Part shown: positions 25,728 through 32,942 of the stretch, one piece after another
Position numbering within the stretch: the stretch's first letter is position 1
Layout of the letters: each line of letters opens with the position of its first letter
IMG/VR virus record: IMGVR_UViG_3300037247_000518
Coordinates: 1-63,331 of that record
Length of the DNA: 63,331 nt
Source: a virus
Strand: one strand, 5' to 3'
Notes under the pieces: model-generated
Told to the model about the DNA's origin: nothing
What the model saw: the letters and a program-made list of their open reading frames with translations, nothing else
Database searches by the model: none
Program-made: the position numbers and the translations under genes

Positions 25728-25879
25728 GGCTCAGCCTCCTTTCGGGTCGGGCTTTTAGTTTCGTTTCGGATGACTGCTATTCCCCACTGGCGCAGCATAC
25801 CACGAGGAAATGTGAGCAGGGGCCACACTCGAAACTTGATCCCCTTTGTGCTCACGCTTTCCACAACTATACTTCTCAT
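25724..25879 (-). CDS. Hypothetical basic protein, 51 aa
   Basis: Begins in an ATGA overlap with the 25876 gene and ends in a GTGA overlap with the HTH gene; its last codons provide that gene's AAAGGAGG. A strand-rich start (SIVVESVSTKGIKFRVW) and a basic tail. The coupling is good evidence for translation. Confidence 0.55.
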   Translation of the reverse strand: MRSIVVESVSTKGIKFRVWPLLTFPRGMLRQWGIAVIRNETKSPTRKEAEP

Positions 25880-26814
25880 AGTTCGGCCTCCTTCTTAGTA
25901 TGAATCCCTTGCTCCGATAGCTCCGAGACGATGTACCTCAAAGCAGCGTTCTCACCCATCTTCCGTGTCGTGAACAGTCCGGGTACATAGATGTCGAATT
26001 CTTCGAGAGCTTTTCCAGTTATGTCCAGCGGATAACCGTACTCGCCTCCAGCGAATACCCCTAGCCACCTTCGCATTGATCCCTTCGCGTGTTCCCATGA
26101 ACCGAATGCAAGCCGTCTGTGTGCGCTGGGATGCGCCAGCACATAGACTAAGTTCGCCAACTGTAGTGGGTCACCGAATTCTTTGAGACGCACTCGGGTC
26201 TCGATTCCGAACGTATCACCGTAGGAGAATAAATCGAATGCTGTGGAAATGGCGTCCACCTGCACCCGCTTCCCGTGCTTCTCAAGCGCATCGATGAGTG
26301 CGACGACTGCCGCTCCTCTTGTGATCATCGTTTTCTGTGGCACACCTTGAGACGCTGCGAAGTTGACACCCATCTTGAGCAGCATGGGCTCTCTCTCGAT
26401 CTCTGCGGGAACGAGCGTCATGAACTGCTCGGGTTCATCGTTGACGAACCTGCCGATGTCGAGTTGGTCGCCTACCACATCGTAATGGACTTCGGGGATA
26501 TGAAGCAGGCCGATCAGCTCCTCAGAAAGCTCGGCGCTGTATTTCTGTATCTCGTTGATACCTTCATCCCATCCATTTCTGGCGAGCTTGATGGCGTCCT
26601 CGAACGTGTCAGTGCCAGACCACTCCTTCCATGATTCGCCTCTCCCGCGCATGCCGCTCATCTGACTGGTACGTTCTTCGTCCTTCATGTCTATAGGGGT
26701 TTCCAGGAAACTAATCCAGTCCCACATACCGTCGAAGGCTTGTACTATTCCTTCACCGGATGGCTTCTCTGCGGGCGGCGCGATGGAGTGTACCTTGCTG
26801 TTACTACAAGACAT
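25876..26814 (-). CDS. DUF7192-like partner of the MoxR ATPase
   Basis: 312 residues from the ATG inside the end of the ATPase gene; longer upstream extension is Arg/Ser noise in the ATPase shadow. TDTFEDAIKLARNGWDEG, PEQFMTLV and RGAAVVALIDALEKHGKRVQ match a phage protein family that sits beside AAA ATPases and resembles a degenerate VWA domain, by analogy to CobS/CobT and MoxR/VWA pairs. It probably works with the ATPase as a remodelling complex. The metal-binding MIDAS motif DxSxS is not seen. Confidence 0.6.
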   Translation of the reverse strand: MSCSNSKVHSIAPPAEKPSGEGIVQAFDGMWDWISFLETPIDMKDEERTSQMSGMRGRGESWKEWSGTDTFEDAIKLARNGWDEGINEIQKYSAELSEELIGLLHIPEVHYDVVGDQLDIGRFVNDEPEQFMTLVPAEIEREPMLLKMGVNFAASQGVPQKTMITRGAAVVALIDALEKHGKRVQVDAISTAFDLFSYGDTFGIETRVRLKEFGDPLQLANLVYVLAHPSAHRRLAFGSWEHAKGSMRRWLGVFAGGEYGYPLDITGKALEEFDIYVPGLFTTRKMGENAALRYIVSELSEQGIHTKKEAEL

Positions 26815-28162
26815 GGCTTGGCTCCCTCTTGTTGAGGCCCGCCAGAATCTTCTCCTTATCGTCTTTCGAGATCGGCTGCCAGATGACAGCCTGCTCGACC
26901 TCCTCGCGGTCGATCTTCTCGTCGAGCATGCGCGCACCAATCAACGCAGTCCTCATCCCGATGATCGCCCTGATCTTCTGTCTGGCTATGCTTTCGCACA
27001 AGGATTGCACGTAGGCAGTCCATTCCTTGTGCCGCTCACCGCAGATAGAATGCGCCAAGCTCCAGTCTGTGTTCCACTCTAAATAGACCCAGCGGTTGAG
27101 TGTTGCTGCGTCTAGCTGAGCCCGGCCAACGTACAGCATATCAGCACCTCTTCCAAACGTATTCATGGCGGCGACGAAGACGCTATCAGGATGCTTCTTC
27201 ACCATTCCATCAGGAAAGCCAATTGCTTCTCCTGGCTTTGCGTCTACTAGCGCATTGACGATGGTGAGGATTGCTGGGTTTGCTGCGTCCATTTCGTCTA
27301 GCTCGATGAGCCCCCCGCTCTCGCACCCCATGCGAACCAGCGACGGCACGTACTTCCCCGACCCACTCATGTAGCCAACGAGGTCGCTCTTGCTCGTCTG
27401 TGGCCCCAGCGGTTGATGATAGAAGTCCAGTCCTAGTGCTTTAGCTGCATTCCTTCCGGCGACCGTCTTGCCGCTGCCTGCGTCGCCTACCATTGCGGTA
27501 TTGATGCCTGCTGCGATCAGCTTGAGCAGCCTCGGGAAGTTTACGTGCTGTTGCGCCTTGAGCTTCCTGGTCTTCTTCTGGCCGCCCGGTAATGTTCTAG
27601 TGACCTCGATCTCGACGCGGCGGGCGTTGTCAATGCGGGCAATGGCTTTCTTGGTTTCCTCTTGCGCGGCTTCCGAAGCCTTCCGCGCGATGGTGGCCTT
27701 CTGTTCTGCTGCTGTGACCTGCCCGCGCATCTCATCCATCTGATCTTTGAACCGCTGGAAGTCCTCCTTCGAGGCTTTCGTCGGTCGTTCTGGTAGTGCG
27801 ATGTCGATGTCCTCGATGCGAGGCTTCATCGCCACTAACTTGCCGTCGCACGTTCCTGCGCCTCGGTGGCGTACCATCTTGATTGACGGCGACCACCAGA
27901 CTTCATCGCCTTCGGCGACAGGGTCTTGGCAAAGAGAGCACTTACCTGGAAATTTAGCCCGAATAGCCTGTTCCTTTTGCTCCTTCTCCTCGCCGATCTC
28001 CACCAGGTGCTGCGCGTGAAGCTCTCGGCCTTCTTCTGTGATGTTCTTGTGCGAACGCTTGACCGGGTGCCAGGTGTCGTGGTAGGAGCCATCGACGTAT
28101 CTGCTTTGCTTATGGATGTGCAGGTTACCGTCGCGTGTTGGTGTGTAGGGCACTCTCACCAT
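26804..28162 (-). CDS. MoxR/CobS-like AAA ATPase
   Basis: 452 residues. An N-terminal zinc site (CSLCQDPVAEGDEVWW, later GTCDGK), a coiled coil at about 135-185, then an AAA+ domain: Walker A GDAGSGKT, Walker B LIELDEMD, AAMNTFGRG sensor and LDAATLNRW arginine finger. MoxR-type ATPases act as chaperones or metal-insertion motors with VWA-like partners; here the partner is the next gene. A phage role is unknown. Confidence 0.85.
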   Translation of the reverse strand: MVRVPYTPTRDGNLHIHKQSRYVDGSYHDTWHPVKRSHKNITEEGRELHAQHLVEIGEEKEQKEQAIRAKFPGKCSLCQDPVAEGDEVWWSPSIKMVRHRGAGTCDGKLVAMKPRIEDIDIALPERPTKASKEDFQRFKDQMDEMRGQVTAAEQKATIARKASEAAQEETKKAIARIDNARRVEIEVTRTLPGGQKKTRKLKAQQHVNFPRLLKLIAAGINTAMVGDAGSGKTVAGRNAAKALGLDFYHQPLGPQTSKSDLVGYMSGSGKYVPSLVRMGCESGGLIELDEMDAANPAILTIVNALVDAKPGEAIGFPDGMVKKHPDSVFVAAMNTFGRGADMLYVGRAQLDAATLNRWVYLEWNTDWSLAHSICGERHKEWTAYVQSLCESIARQKIRAIIGMRTALIGARMLDEKIDREEVEQAVIWQPISKDDKEKILAGLNKREPSHVL

Positions 28163-28361
28163 GCTGTTCCTCCATTGGGATGTCTATGCCGCAGGTTCTG
28201 TAGAACTGCGCCCTTCTGAATAGTGGGTTATCTCTCTCGAATACATCGGCGAGAGTGCCTACAACTGATGCTCGGGATGGGGTGCTCTCATTGAACAAGT
28301 CGTACAGCATCCTGATCGCCGTTGCGATCTCGATGTAGGCTGCTTTGCTGTACCTAGCCAT
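28125..28361 (-). CDS. Hypothetical protein, 78 aa
   Basis: Helical: YIEIATAIRMLYDLF and SVVGTLADVFERDNPLF, typical of a common phage small protein. Overlaps the ATPase start by 38 bases. Unknown. Confidence 0.6.
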   Translation of the reverse strand: MARYSKAAYIEIATAIRMLYDLFNESTPSRASVVGTLADVFERDNPLFRRAQFYRTCGIDIPMEEQHGESALHTNTRR

Positions 28362-28698
28362 TGGTTATCACCTCCTTGCTCTCCTCTACGATCTCCTCTG
28401 GCGATGCGACCAGACGTCCTAGCGCTTGCATCTTAGCACAAGCTATGTGCAGGTGCTCGAGGCACGAGGCACCGGCTGCGGCTGCTGGGCCATAATTGAT
28501 GGCGAAGACGGCGACACCCTGTTCGTCGCATCCGTCCTCTGCGCAGACAAGTCCGAATGCGCCGATGGCTTCGAGGCCGTCGATGGCTTGGGCTAGGACT
28601 TTGCTTCGCTTGCTATCTTTACCGGTGGGCATAAACGCTCCTCCTTTCTTCTCATTCGTCCACCGTTTCCCCCTTCTCCAACCGTAGTCTCCGCTCAT
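28354..28698 (-). CDS. Hypothetical protein with Cys/His site, 114 aa
   Basis: Two starts have good ribosome binding sites: 28698 (AGGAGG 8 bases away) and internal Met at 28632 (AAAGGAGGAGC). The core VCAEDGCDEQGVAVFAI with SCLEHLHIACAKM is a zinc-binding-like pattern. Unknown. Confidence 0.6.
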   Translation of the reverse strand: MSGDYGWRRGKRWTNEKKGGAFMPTGKDSKRSKVLAQAIDGLEAIGAFGLVCAEDGCDEQGVAVFAINYGPAAAAGASCLEHLHIACAKMQALGRLVASPEEIVEESKEVITNG

Positions 28699-28702
28699 CG
28701 GC

Positions 28703-28891
28703 TCACCTCCTACTCTCTCTTAGCTCACGTTTCAGGTCATCTGGAATCTGAGGGTTCGAGCCGTCAGTACCAGGACACCAAAGCCTAGCGTCGCCCTTGT
28801 TCCAGTCGTGACTGCCGTGAACATCCCATGGCTTACCGCACGTACTCCGGGTCCTTCCGCGCTCTAGGTGATTGTCGGCGCTGCTCATCAT
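28703..28891 (-). CDS. Small Cys protein, 62 aa
   Basis: GGAGGAGGTGGAGAC before the ATG. CGKPWDVHGSHDWNKGDARLWC resembles a short conserved phage motif with two Cys and two His. Possibly zinc-binding. Confidence 0.55.
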   Translation of the reverse strand: MMSSADNHLERGRTRSTCGKPWDVHGSHDWNKGDARLWCPGTDGSNPQIPDDLKRELRESRR

Positions 28892-29076
28892 GTCTCCACC
28901 TCCTCCACGTCTAGCTGAATCGAGTCGGGATGACGGTCACAGTGAAACACATGTAGCCGAAAGTCGTATAGGAACCTCTCGGCTAGTTCCGTCAGTTCGG
29001 TTGCTAGCTCGTCGATGGGCTTATCGGATACCACATAGACATCCGACAAGTTGAGTGTTACCTTAAAGCGCTGCAT
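28888..29076 (-). CDS. Hypothetical protein, 62 aa
   Basis: Start at 29076 chosen because AGGAGGTGTCAA precedes it. Strand-helix-strand pattern (RFKVTLNLSDVYVV; DELATELTELAERFL). Overlaps the next gene as ATGA. Unknown. Confidence 0.55.
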   Translation of the reverse strand: MQRFKVTLNLSDVYVVSDKPIDELATELTELAERFLYDFRLHVFHCDRHPDSIQLDVEEVET

Positions 29077-29086
29077 TTGACACCTC

Positions 29087-29380
29087 CTAGCTGGAGTACC
29101 CGGCAAGCTCATGTGCCAGGGCCTTCGCCATCAGTACCCATGTGCGTGGCCGCTGGTGGCCGGTGGTCACGTCAGGCGATGTGAACTCGATGAACTCCTC
29201 CCGTGAGTAGCACAGCGCCGCTGCCTCGAATGCGCCGTTATCAACGACGCAGATAAGCGCCTGGCCTTCTGGCACGTCCTCGAACGCCTCTGGACGCATT
29301 GGCAGAATGGTCGCACCGTGCAGGCCAACCAACTGCTGCGCCTTCCCCTCGTTCTCCGGTACCTGGATGTAGTATCCCAT
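29087..29380 (-). CDS. Conserved phage protein, 97 aa
   Basis: MGYYIQVPENEGKAQQLV, then ALICVVDNGAFEAAALCYS and RTWVLMAKALAHELAGY: a pattern I recognise from hypothetical proteins of many phages. AGGTGTCC before the ATG. Function unknown. Confidence 0.65.
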   Translation of the reverse strand: MGYYIQVPENEGKAQQLVGLHGATILPMRPEAFEDVPEGQALICVVDNGAFEAAALCYSREEFIEFTSPDVTTGHQRPRTWVLMAKALAHELAGYSS

Positions 29381-29416
29381 AGGACACCTCCGTCCCTACT
29401 ACTCGCCACTGAGTCT

Positions 29417-29566
29417 TCAGTCGAATACCGTCACTGTCACCGTCTTTGTTTTCGGGTTCGGATGCCGTCTCTGTATCTTCTCCGCCATCTTCTCCGCCGC
29501 CTCAACCACCTCCGTCGCTTCCACTGCCGAACCACCGACGACAATGACTGCCTTCACGTATGCCAT
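29417..29566 (-). CDS. 49-aa protein, paralog of the 32943 gene
   Basis: ATG after GGAGGTGTCTC. AYVKAVIVVGGSAVEATEVV followed by an AAEKMAEK helix and a strand. The small protein at 32943-33080 (YVHAVVIISGG, TEAAMKAADK) is similar, though on the other strand. First gene of the leftward block. Confidence 0.6.
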   Translation of the reverse strand: MAYVKAVIVVGGSAVEATEVVEAAEKMAEKIQRRHPNPKTKTVTVTVFD

Positions 29567-29835
29567 GAGACACCTCCATCTCAACTATGAGAGCATGACC
29601 CACGTCACGCACTCATGGAGGAGATGGAAAATCTTCTCCTCCGCCGTTACTCCGGCTCAACCAACGATTCCCCGTGTCTGTGCCAATCAGACACCCCACA
29701 GGCGTTCCAGCGTCATTGCTATCGCAGACTACCGTCGCTCTCTAAAGATAGAGAGTAGACTACAGCCAGCCGGACTCTCCCGTCGCTGCTGCCGCTCATC
29801 GTCCGACGCCATCACCTGCTCGCGGTTGCTATGGC
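29567..29835 (-). other. Structured untranslated leader with three hairpins
   Basis: No convincing gene. Perfect inverted repeats: 29617-29624 with 29635-29642 (GGAGGAGA, an SD-like stem), 29674-29680 with 29688-29694 (GTGTCTG), and 29738-29744 with 29749-29755 (CTCTCTA). They lie upstream of the 29566 start on the leftward transcript. A 28-codon minus-strand frame from about 29813 is possible but unsupported. Confidence 0.4.
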
Positions 29836-29869
29836 AAAACAAATAGGGTGACATACCTCATGTCACCCT
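29836..29869 (-). terminator. Intrinsic terminator or attenuator, leftward
   Basis: Perfect 10-bp stem AGGGTGACAT (29845-29854 with 29860-29869), 5-nt loop, followed on the minus strand by ATTTGTTTT. It lies between a leftward promoter and the first leftward gene. Confidence 0.7.
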
Positions 29870-30047
29870 CTCTGTCTGGCTCTACCGGCGCCTGTCGAGT
29901 GTTCTGCACGTGACCACGGATCGTCCAATCTCAGCGCTCGGAGCACCCCCGCCAAGCTGTATCCTACTGGTCTGCGTCTCCATCGGACTCAGACGTGCTC
30001 GCCTCTGTCGGCAGTCGGTATGCATTTGTTAATGTGGCTCTGTCGCC
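29836..30047 (-). ncRNA. Candidate short RNA, about 210 nt
   Basis: Bounded by the leftward promoter-like sequence at 30054-30082 and the terminator at 29836-29869. It has no convincing frame, does not fold as a tRNA by eye, and contains a GTCTG...CAGAC hairpin region near 29970-29995. It may be an sRNA or an attenuated leader of the leftward operon. Confidence 0.35.
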
Positions 30048-30053
30048 AATAGA

Positions 30054-30082
30054 ATGGTATAACTTCTCTGCGGGTATGTCAA
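30054..30082 (-). promoter_or_regulatory. Leftward promoter
   Basis: Minus strand TTGACA (30077-30082) and TACCAT (30054-30059) at 17 bp; TATACC overlaps it at 15 bp. It is divergent from the rightward promoter at 30136. Confidence 0.5.
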
Positions 30083-30135
30083 GGCTTTTTACTTGACGTG
30101 TTATGGCGCTCTGTGAGCTACGTCACAAGCGGAGC

Positions 30136-30165
30136 TTGACGCCCTCGGCGCGCGTGTGCTATGCT
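30136..30165 (+). promoter_or_regulatory. Rightward promoter
   Basis: TTGACG (30136-30141), 18 bp, TATGCT (30160-30165). A second TTGACG at 30093-30098 and an ACGTCA half-site at 30120 lie upstream. It serves the gene at 30202. Confidence 0.65.
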
Positions 30166-30201
30166 GGACTCGCGTACAGGGCCGCTTACTGGAGGTAGCT
30201 A

Positions 30202-30387
30202 ATGGACATCTGGCAGGCACTAGAGGCGATAGCTACGAAGCCTTTCAACGAGAAGGAGACATACAGACCTCGTCCGTCGCCATCTGCTGGCTACGTGTTC
30301 ATGGGCTGTCTCACGTGCGGGCTGTCCTACGATGTCGCCTGGTGGCATCGACTTGTACGGGGCCACTGGCCGGAGGTGAAAGAATGA
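30202..30387 (+). CDS. Hypothetical protein with CxxC, 61 aa
   Basis: CTGGAGGTAGCTA precedes the ATG. CLTCGLSYDVAWWHRLVRGH looks like a small zinc-related segment. Stop overlaps the next start as ATGA. Unknown. Confidence 0.6.
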   Translation: MDIWQALEAIATKPFNEKETYRPRPSPSAGYVFMGCLTCGLSYDVAWWHRLVRGHWPEVKE

Positions 30388-30548
30388 TTATCCTGCTTCC
30401 ATCACGCATGGGCGGAAAGCAGATGCTACTCGAAGCCGTTGCAAGGAGGACCGGGGCGGTACTTGCTCGGCCTGATGGCGTCTATCGCTGGGATGGCGAC
30501 AGGTGGCAGAAGATACCAGAGCGCGAGTTACGGCCAGCCTGGAGGTGA
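30384..30548 (+). CDS. Hypothetical protein, 54 aa
   Basis: Coupled to the previous gene by ATGA. MIILLPSRMGGKQMLLEAVA then DGVYRWDGDRWQKIP, strand-helix-strand. It overlaps the HTH gene downstream. Unknown. Confidence 0.5.
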   Translation: MIILLPSRMGGKQMLLEAVARRTGAVLARPDGVYRWDGDRWQKIPERELRPAWR

Positions 30549-30897
30549 GGTCATACTAGACATCACTGCGAGACATGCTAGTGGCCGTAAGGTCCGGTTC
30601 GATGCCTTCCCTATGCGGTCATCTTATCGTGAGGCGAAAGTACCGCCATGCCGACACCTGGCGCCTTGTGGCTGCGATGTTGCAACCGAGCATCGCGACG
30701 CTAGGTCATGCTGCCTCCGGTGTCCGTTTGAGCTGTGTCGATATGATGTAGCTGGCGGCATTCGCGCCATCCTCTTGCCTGAGCGTGATAAAGAAATCAG
30801 GACACGCCGAAGTCAGGGCGTGGGGCGTAAAGCTCTGGCGCAGGAGTTTGGGCTTACTGAGCGGAACATCTCTCGTATTCTGGCAGGCGGAGGCTAA
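30475..30897 (+). CDS. Zinc-finger / HTH DNA-binding protein
   Basis: About 140 residues; the start is uncertain (TTG 30463, ATG 30475 or a later one) because it lies inside the preceding gene. CRHLAPCGC and CCLRCPFELC form a zinc finger and the last 33 residues (GRKALAQEFGLTERNISRIL) a resolvase-type helix-turn-helix. This pairing is common in phage regulators. Confidence 0.65.
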   Translation: MASIAGMATGGRRYQSASYGQPGGEVILDITARHASGRKVRFDAFPMRSSYREAKVPPCRHLAPCGCDVATEHRDARSCCLRCPFELCRYDVAGGIRAILLPERDKEIRTRRSQGVGRKALAQEFGLTERNISRILAGGG

Positions 30898-30899
30898 TC

Positions 30900-31580
30900 A
30901 TGAAATCGGATCCCAGTCTTACTCTCGCCCAACGTAAAGACGCTAAGCTGCGCGACAAGCCCGATGGCTACGTAGACCCCGCACGCTATCGCTCGCGCAA
31001 GCACCGGCCTACAGTCAAGAAACACAAGAAACACATCGTACCGCCGCATCAGAAGCCTAGCGATGCTACTGCTGTTGTCGAGTCGGAGCCTTATCCGAGG
31101 CATATGAGACTGGGCATCATGCTAGTTGCTATTCAGGATGGCGTGCCCAGTACGGCTGAGCAGTTTGATATCCCCGAGCGTACTATCTACGGGTGGTTCG
31201 CGCAAGAGGGCGGCCTGACTGCGGTTCGGGAGTATGCACAGGCTGCTGCCAGTAACTCGTTCACGAAGCTGATTCAGAAGGCCTGCGACGAGTTATATTC
31301 AAGGATGGAGGAGGCTTCGGACGATGAATTATTTGCCAGCTTCAGGAAGATGCTAGATACGGCGGAAGAGGCAGGTCTAGTGGGGGTAAGGAGCGAGAAG
31401 AAGCGTCGAGGTGAATCTGAGGAGAGCCCAGGACACCCGCCCGGGACTCCTAGTATAGTCTTGCAGTTCGTCCCTCCCGCCCCTGCTATCGCTCCGCCAG
31501 GGTCCAAATCCGAGTCTGAATCGCCTGCCCAGGGGGAGGACGTAGTCGAAGGCGAAGTTACTGACGTATTCGATGAGTAG
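30900..31580 (+). CDS. Candidate small terminase subunit / HTH protein
   Basis: 226 residues. Basic N-terminus, an HTH at about 80-105 (DGVPSTAEQFDIPERTIYGW), a helical middle and a disordered Pro/Ser/Glu tail. HTH followed by a helical oligomerisation region fits TerS proteins, and no other TerS candidate is seen before the large terminase at 36454, 5 kb away. A general HTH regulator is the alternative. Confidence 0.5.
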   Translation: MKSDPSLTLAQRKDAKLRDKPDGYVDPARYRSRKHRPTVKKHKKHIVPPHQKPSDATAVVESEPYPRHMRLGIMLVAIQDGVPSTAEQFDIPERTIYGWFAQEGGLTAVREYAQAAASNSFTKLIQKACDELYSRMEEASDDELFASFRKMLDTAEEAGLVGVRSEKKRRGESEESPGHPPGTPSIVLQFVPPAPAIAPPGSKSESESPAQGEDVVEGEVTDVFDE

Positions 31581-31588
31581 GAGGAGCC

Positions 31589-31792
31589 ATGCCGTTTGTA
31601 TTAGGCCGCCAACTAGGGACGGAATTGTGTCAGGCGATGGGGATCAAGCCGGATCGTGTCAAGGCGATCACGATCCTTATGCCAATCGATGATATCGCCG
31701 TGGCGGAGGTGGAATACTACCCAGAACCCGATGAACTGAAAGGCGTCTTCGAGCGCTACCGGTTCGAGCGCCTGCCCGAGCCTCAGGTGTAG
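31589..31792 (+). CDS. Conserved small phage protein, 67 aa
   Basis: GTAGGAGGAGCC before the ATG. GIKPDRVKAITILMPIDDIAVAEVEY matches a widespread short phage protein of alpha-beta type. Function unknown. Confidence 0.6.
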   Translation: MPFVLGRQLGTELCQAMGIKPDRVKAITILMPIDDIAVAEVEYYPEPDELKGVFERYRFERLPEPQV

Positions 31793-31846
31793 GTGAGAAC
31801 CTCGGGGGAACGCTCTCGGCGCCCGCCTAGGCTCCCCGTCGAGACC

Positions 31847-31875
31847 TTGACTTCTCTTGCAGGCTGTGGTATAGT
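31847..31875 (+). promoter_or_regulatory. Rightward promoter of a short RNA
   Basis: TTGACT (31847-31852), 17 bp, TATAGT (31870-31875). Confidence 0.65.
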
Positions 31876-31881
31876 GACTAT

Positions 31882-32004
31882 GCAAGTAGGGGCCGCACGC
31901 AGTTGCTACCTGAGACTCCGTGTTGCAGTCGTTCCGAAGATACAGGTTAGGGACTCCCGAAAGCGCGAGAAGAGCCTCCGTCATGGACGATGGGGGCTCT
32001 TTCT
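31882..32004 (+). ncRNA. Candidate short RNA, about 120 nt
   Basis: Starts at the predicted start site of the 31847 promoter and ends at a strong terminator hairpin. An ATG at 31880 opens a 42-codon frame that runs through the terminator stem, with Arg-rich composition and no SD, so a non-coding RNA is preferred. No tRNA fold was found by eye. It lies in a 450-bp gap without other genes. Confidence 0.5.
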
Positions 32005-32006
32005 CT
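31970..32006 (+). terminator. Intrinsic terminator, rightward
   Basis: 12-bp stem with two G-T pairs (31971-31982 with 31989-32000), 6-nt loop, followed by TTCTCT. Confidence 0.7.
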
Positions 32007-32028
32007 AGGTCTGAGTCCACTACTAACG
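32005..32028 (+). repeat. TACTAACG repeat, copy 1
   Basis: CTAGGTCTGAGTCCAC followed by TACTAACG. Three further copies lie at 33134, 33228 and 33261; a degenerate CTAGGTCTGAGTC lacking the TACTAACG end lies near 32059. Confidence 0.65.
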
Positions 32029-32159
32029 CTCTCCCATCACCCGTCTGAGACTCCCGCCTAGGTCTGAGTCAAAGGGGAACGGCGCCTGTAGACCCGCCTG
32101 AGTGCGGCGCCCTGCCCGCCTGGGACCTGGTAGTCTAGAGGGATACATACTTTTGCCAC

Positions 32160-32189
32160 TTGACAAGCTCACGCGCGATCTCTTATAAT
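32160..32189 (+). promoter_or_regulatory. Consensus rightward promoter with upstream element
   Basis: TTGACA (32160-32165), 18 bp, TATAAT (32184-32189), both perfect hexamers. The upstream ATACTTTTGCCAC recurs before the TTGACA at 33390 (ATACTTTTGGCAC). Confidence 0.85.
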
Positions 32190-32192
32190 GAT

Positions 32193-32221
32193 AGTGCCGG
32201 ACGCCAACGGAGTGCCGGACG
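32193..32221 (+). repeat. Direct repeat at the transcription start
   Basis: AGTGCCGGACG at 32193-32203 and 32211-32221, period 18 bp, starting right after the -10 box. Candidate operator. Confidence 0.6.
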
Positions 32222-32243
32222 GTAGCATGGAAGGAGCAGGATA

Positions 32244-32456
32244 ATGGGTGACGATATAGCGACATGTATCCGGGAAGCTCACGCCACACTAATACGTGCC
32301 GACGACGGGATACGAGTGGGCGCTGATGCGCCGGCGGTGCGCGAGACTAGACGAGAGGTCCTACACGCCATCGACGTACTGACCAGGGTTGGAGAACTCA
32401 TGCTGGGCGAGGAACAGTGGGAGAAGTACGACAGGCAGCTAGACGAGGAAGACTAG
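32244..32456 (+). CDS. Hypothetical helical protein, 70 aa
   Basis: GGAAGGAGCAGGATA before the ATG. Acidic and helical (RETRREVLHAIDVLTRVGEL). First gene from the consensus promoter at 32160, so probably strongly and early expressed. Function unknown. Confidence 0.65.
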   Translation: MGDDIATCIREAHATLIRADDGIRVGADAPAVRETRREVLHAIDVLTRVGELMLGEEQWEKYDRQLDEED

Positions 32457-32478
32457 TAGCAGAGAGAGGAGCAAGAAC

Positions 32479-32676
32479 ATGGGTATAGCAGCAATAGCCA
32501 TACGGGACGAGACGAGCCAGGCACTACAGCGCTTGATGGTCCTGGCCAACGGCAATCAGAGCGAGGTAGAGGCGTCGCTCTCGGACGTGATCGATGCGCT
32601 GCTGGCCATCTCAGACCAGTGGCTATCTGAGGGAGAGATGCTAGTGGAGGTGGTCGCAATGGCAGAGAAGAACTGA
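32479..32676 (+). CDS. RHH-like small protein A
   Basis: 65 residues. AIRDETSQALQRLMVLANGN then LSDVIDALLAI fits a ribbon-helix-helix or VapB-antitoxin-like pattern (strand, DET, helix, SxxDVIDxLL). The next gene is its paralog. AGAGAGGAGCAAGAAC precedes the ATG. No toxin partner is seen. Confidence 0.6.
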   Translation: MGIAAIAIRDETSQALQRLMVLANGNQSEVEASLSDVIDALLAISDQWLSEGEMLVEVVAMAEKN

Positions 32677-32730
32677 CTGAGGGAAGCAGGTGGAGGGGCG
32701 TCGGGAGGCGAAGATAGTAAAGAGGACAGC

Positions 32731-32916
32731 ATGATACTACGAGATGAGACGCGGAACGCGCTGTATGCGCTGATGCAGAAGGCCAACTCCAGTCAGGCTG
32801 GTGTGGGAAAGGTGTCTTACTCGGACGTGATCGACACTCTGCTCGAAATCGCGAGCGAGACGCAGCTTGAGGATGAGGTGCTGGAGGCCATAGTAATAAC
32901 GGCAGAAAAGGACTAG
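32731..32916 (+). CDS. RHH-like small protein B, paralog of A
   Basis: 61 residues. ILRDETRNALYALMQKANSS and SYSDVIDTLLEI align with the preceding gene over its whole length, including the acidic tail ending in AEKD versus AEKN. A tandem duplication. Probably a DNA-binding dimer or heterodimer. Confidence 0.6.
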   Translation: MILRDETRNALYALMQKANSSQAGVGKVSYSDVIDTLLEIASETQLEDEVLEAIVITAEKD

Positions 32917-32942
32917 GCTAGCAGTAGCGAAGGAGAAGTAGC

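Noticed and set aside
29544-29846. 100-codon plus-strand frame in the divergent region
   Set aside because: It overlaps the leftward 49-aa gene and several hairpins, lacks a ribosome binding site, and has random-like composition.
31880-32008. 42-codon frame from ATG 31880
   Set aside because: The frame runs through the terminator stem, is Arg-rich and has no SD; a non-coding RNA explains promoter and terminator better.
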